The notes below the pieces were generated by a model. That model saw only the letters and a list, made by a program, of their open reading frames with translations. It had not been told where the DNA came from and ran no database searches. A program made the position numbers and the translations under genes. A stretch of DNA of 64,000 nt from Microglena sp. YARC (lineage: Eukaryota; Chlorophyta; Chlorophyceae; Chlamydomonadales; Chlamydomonadaceae), in assembly GCA_022414725.1 (NCBI GenBank), contig CM039464.1, forward strand, positions 49,350,499 to 49,414,498. Reading direction: 5' to 3'. Positions 63,294-64,000 of this stretch are shown here, in pieces. How positions within the stretch are numbered: position 1 is the stretch's first letter; each line of letters opens with the position of its first letter.

Positions 63294-64000
63294 ATGATGT
63301 TGTCGTCCAGGGCCGTGTCCTCTCGTGCCATGATCGGTCGTGGCCGCTCGATCGTTCCAGCATCAAGGGGTACCTCAGCTGTCGCAGTCGCTTCTCCCTC
63401 CCGGCCCATTGACCGATGCCGCGCTCCCAGAGGCTGCGTCGCACAAGCTCTTGGTATGGCCAGGGAGAAGTGGGAGGCTGTCGCTGCGCCGGTCCACAAA
63501 CAAGAGAAAGATGGAGTTCGTCTCACCCCAAGCATGGAGCATTTGGAGATCTGGAGGACCGCTGACGCGGTTTGCTTCGATGTAGATTGCACATGCGTGA
63601 AAAACGATGGCTTGGATGTGCTTGCGGAGTTCATGGGTGTCGCCAAGGAGGTGGAGGAGCTGACCAACAAGGCCATGGATGGGACTATGGGACTTGGATG
63701 AGGCCTTGGCTGAACGTCTGAAGATCATCAACTGCACTCCAGCAGATGTGAAGAGGTTTCTCAAACAGCACCCTCCTGAGAGCCGAATCAACCCTGGCAT
63801 CAAGAAGCTCATTTCATCTCTCATGGCCCGAGGCATTCACGTCTACCTGATCTCCGGAGGCTTCCGAGAGATCATGCTGCCCGTTGCCAAGTACCTGGGA
63901 GTTCCCTATGGCAAATGTGGTTTGCCAACCGGATGAACTGGCAGTGGGACGATGAGACTGGAGAGCCCACCAAGCTTGTGGGCTTCGACTTGTCTGAGCC
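63294..64000 (+). CDS. GPD: Second copy of the phosphatase-GPDH gene, 5' part, frame disturbed
   Basis: Matches the first exon of the gene at 40130, with the same transit peptide (one change, Leu to Val near residue 26), FDVDCT and YLISGGF. Compared with copy 1 it has one extra G at about 63690 (TATGGGACTTGG) and two extra bases at about 63914-63920 (GGCAAATGTGG). The first shifts the frame and the other two restore it. All three extend short homopolymers, so errors at a scaffold end are as likely as a real pseudogene. The gene is cut by the window end before the dehydrogenase domain. Confidence 0.8.

Overview
This window is eukaryotic nuclear DNA, most likely from a green alga. The reasons are GT-AG introns of hundreds to thousands of bases, a SUMO gene, a MICU-type mitochondrial calcium-uptake gene, and a single gene joining a phosphoserine-phosphatase-like (HAD) domain to an NAD-dependent glycerol-3-phosphate dehydrogenase, an architecture known from chlorophytes such as Dunaliella and Chlamydomonas. 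The species cannot be named from the sequence. Gene density is low and most of the window is tandem repeats, short dispersed elements and small inverted-repeat transposons. Homopolymer-type indels and a 1000-N gap at 20107-21106 suggest an imperfectly polished long-read scaffold.

Layout. 1-9.2 kb: hairpin element, one orphan reading frame (1754-2446), minisatellites. 9.5-10.3 kb: intronless SUMO followed by decayed tandem copies of its own C-terminal end. 12.9-18.5 kb: five exons of a MICU gene (mitochondrial presequence to first EF-hand); the last runs into an array of 85-bp units, each holding a 24-nt EF-hand-loop exon with intact splice sites, then the gap. 21.1-27.7 kb: a 136-bp tandem array, noisy on the gap side. 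28.6-35.2 kb: three 3' exons of an unrecognised gene, here called gene B, with tandem repeats at each splice junction. 35.9-38.4 kb: a minus-strand non-LTR retrotransposon remnant interrupted by a fragment of its own 3' tail. 40.1-43.1 kb: the complete three-exon phosphatase-GPDH gene, followed by decayed copies of its C-terminal codons. 43.6-51.2 kb: transposons, poly-C/G tracts and one minus-strand RING-finger exon. 51.2-64 kb: a second, nearly identical copy of 28.7-40.8 kb (gene B, retrotransposon, start of phosphatase-GPDH), still running at the window end.

The most unusual signal is that tandem duplications sit on gene boundaries: splice acceptors, splice donors and stop-codon ends of four separate genes are repeated locally together with a few to tens of coding bases. 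Introns here appear to have grown by repeated copying of exon-intron junctions. The functional genes point to ordinary cell roles: calcium control of mitochondria, protein modification by SUMO, and plastid glycerol/glycerol-3-phosphate synthesis.
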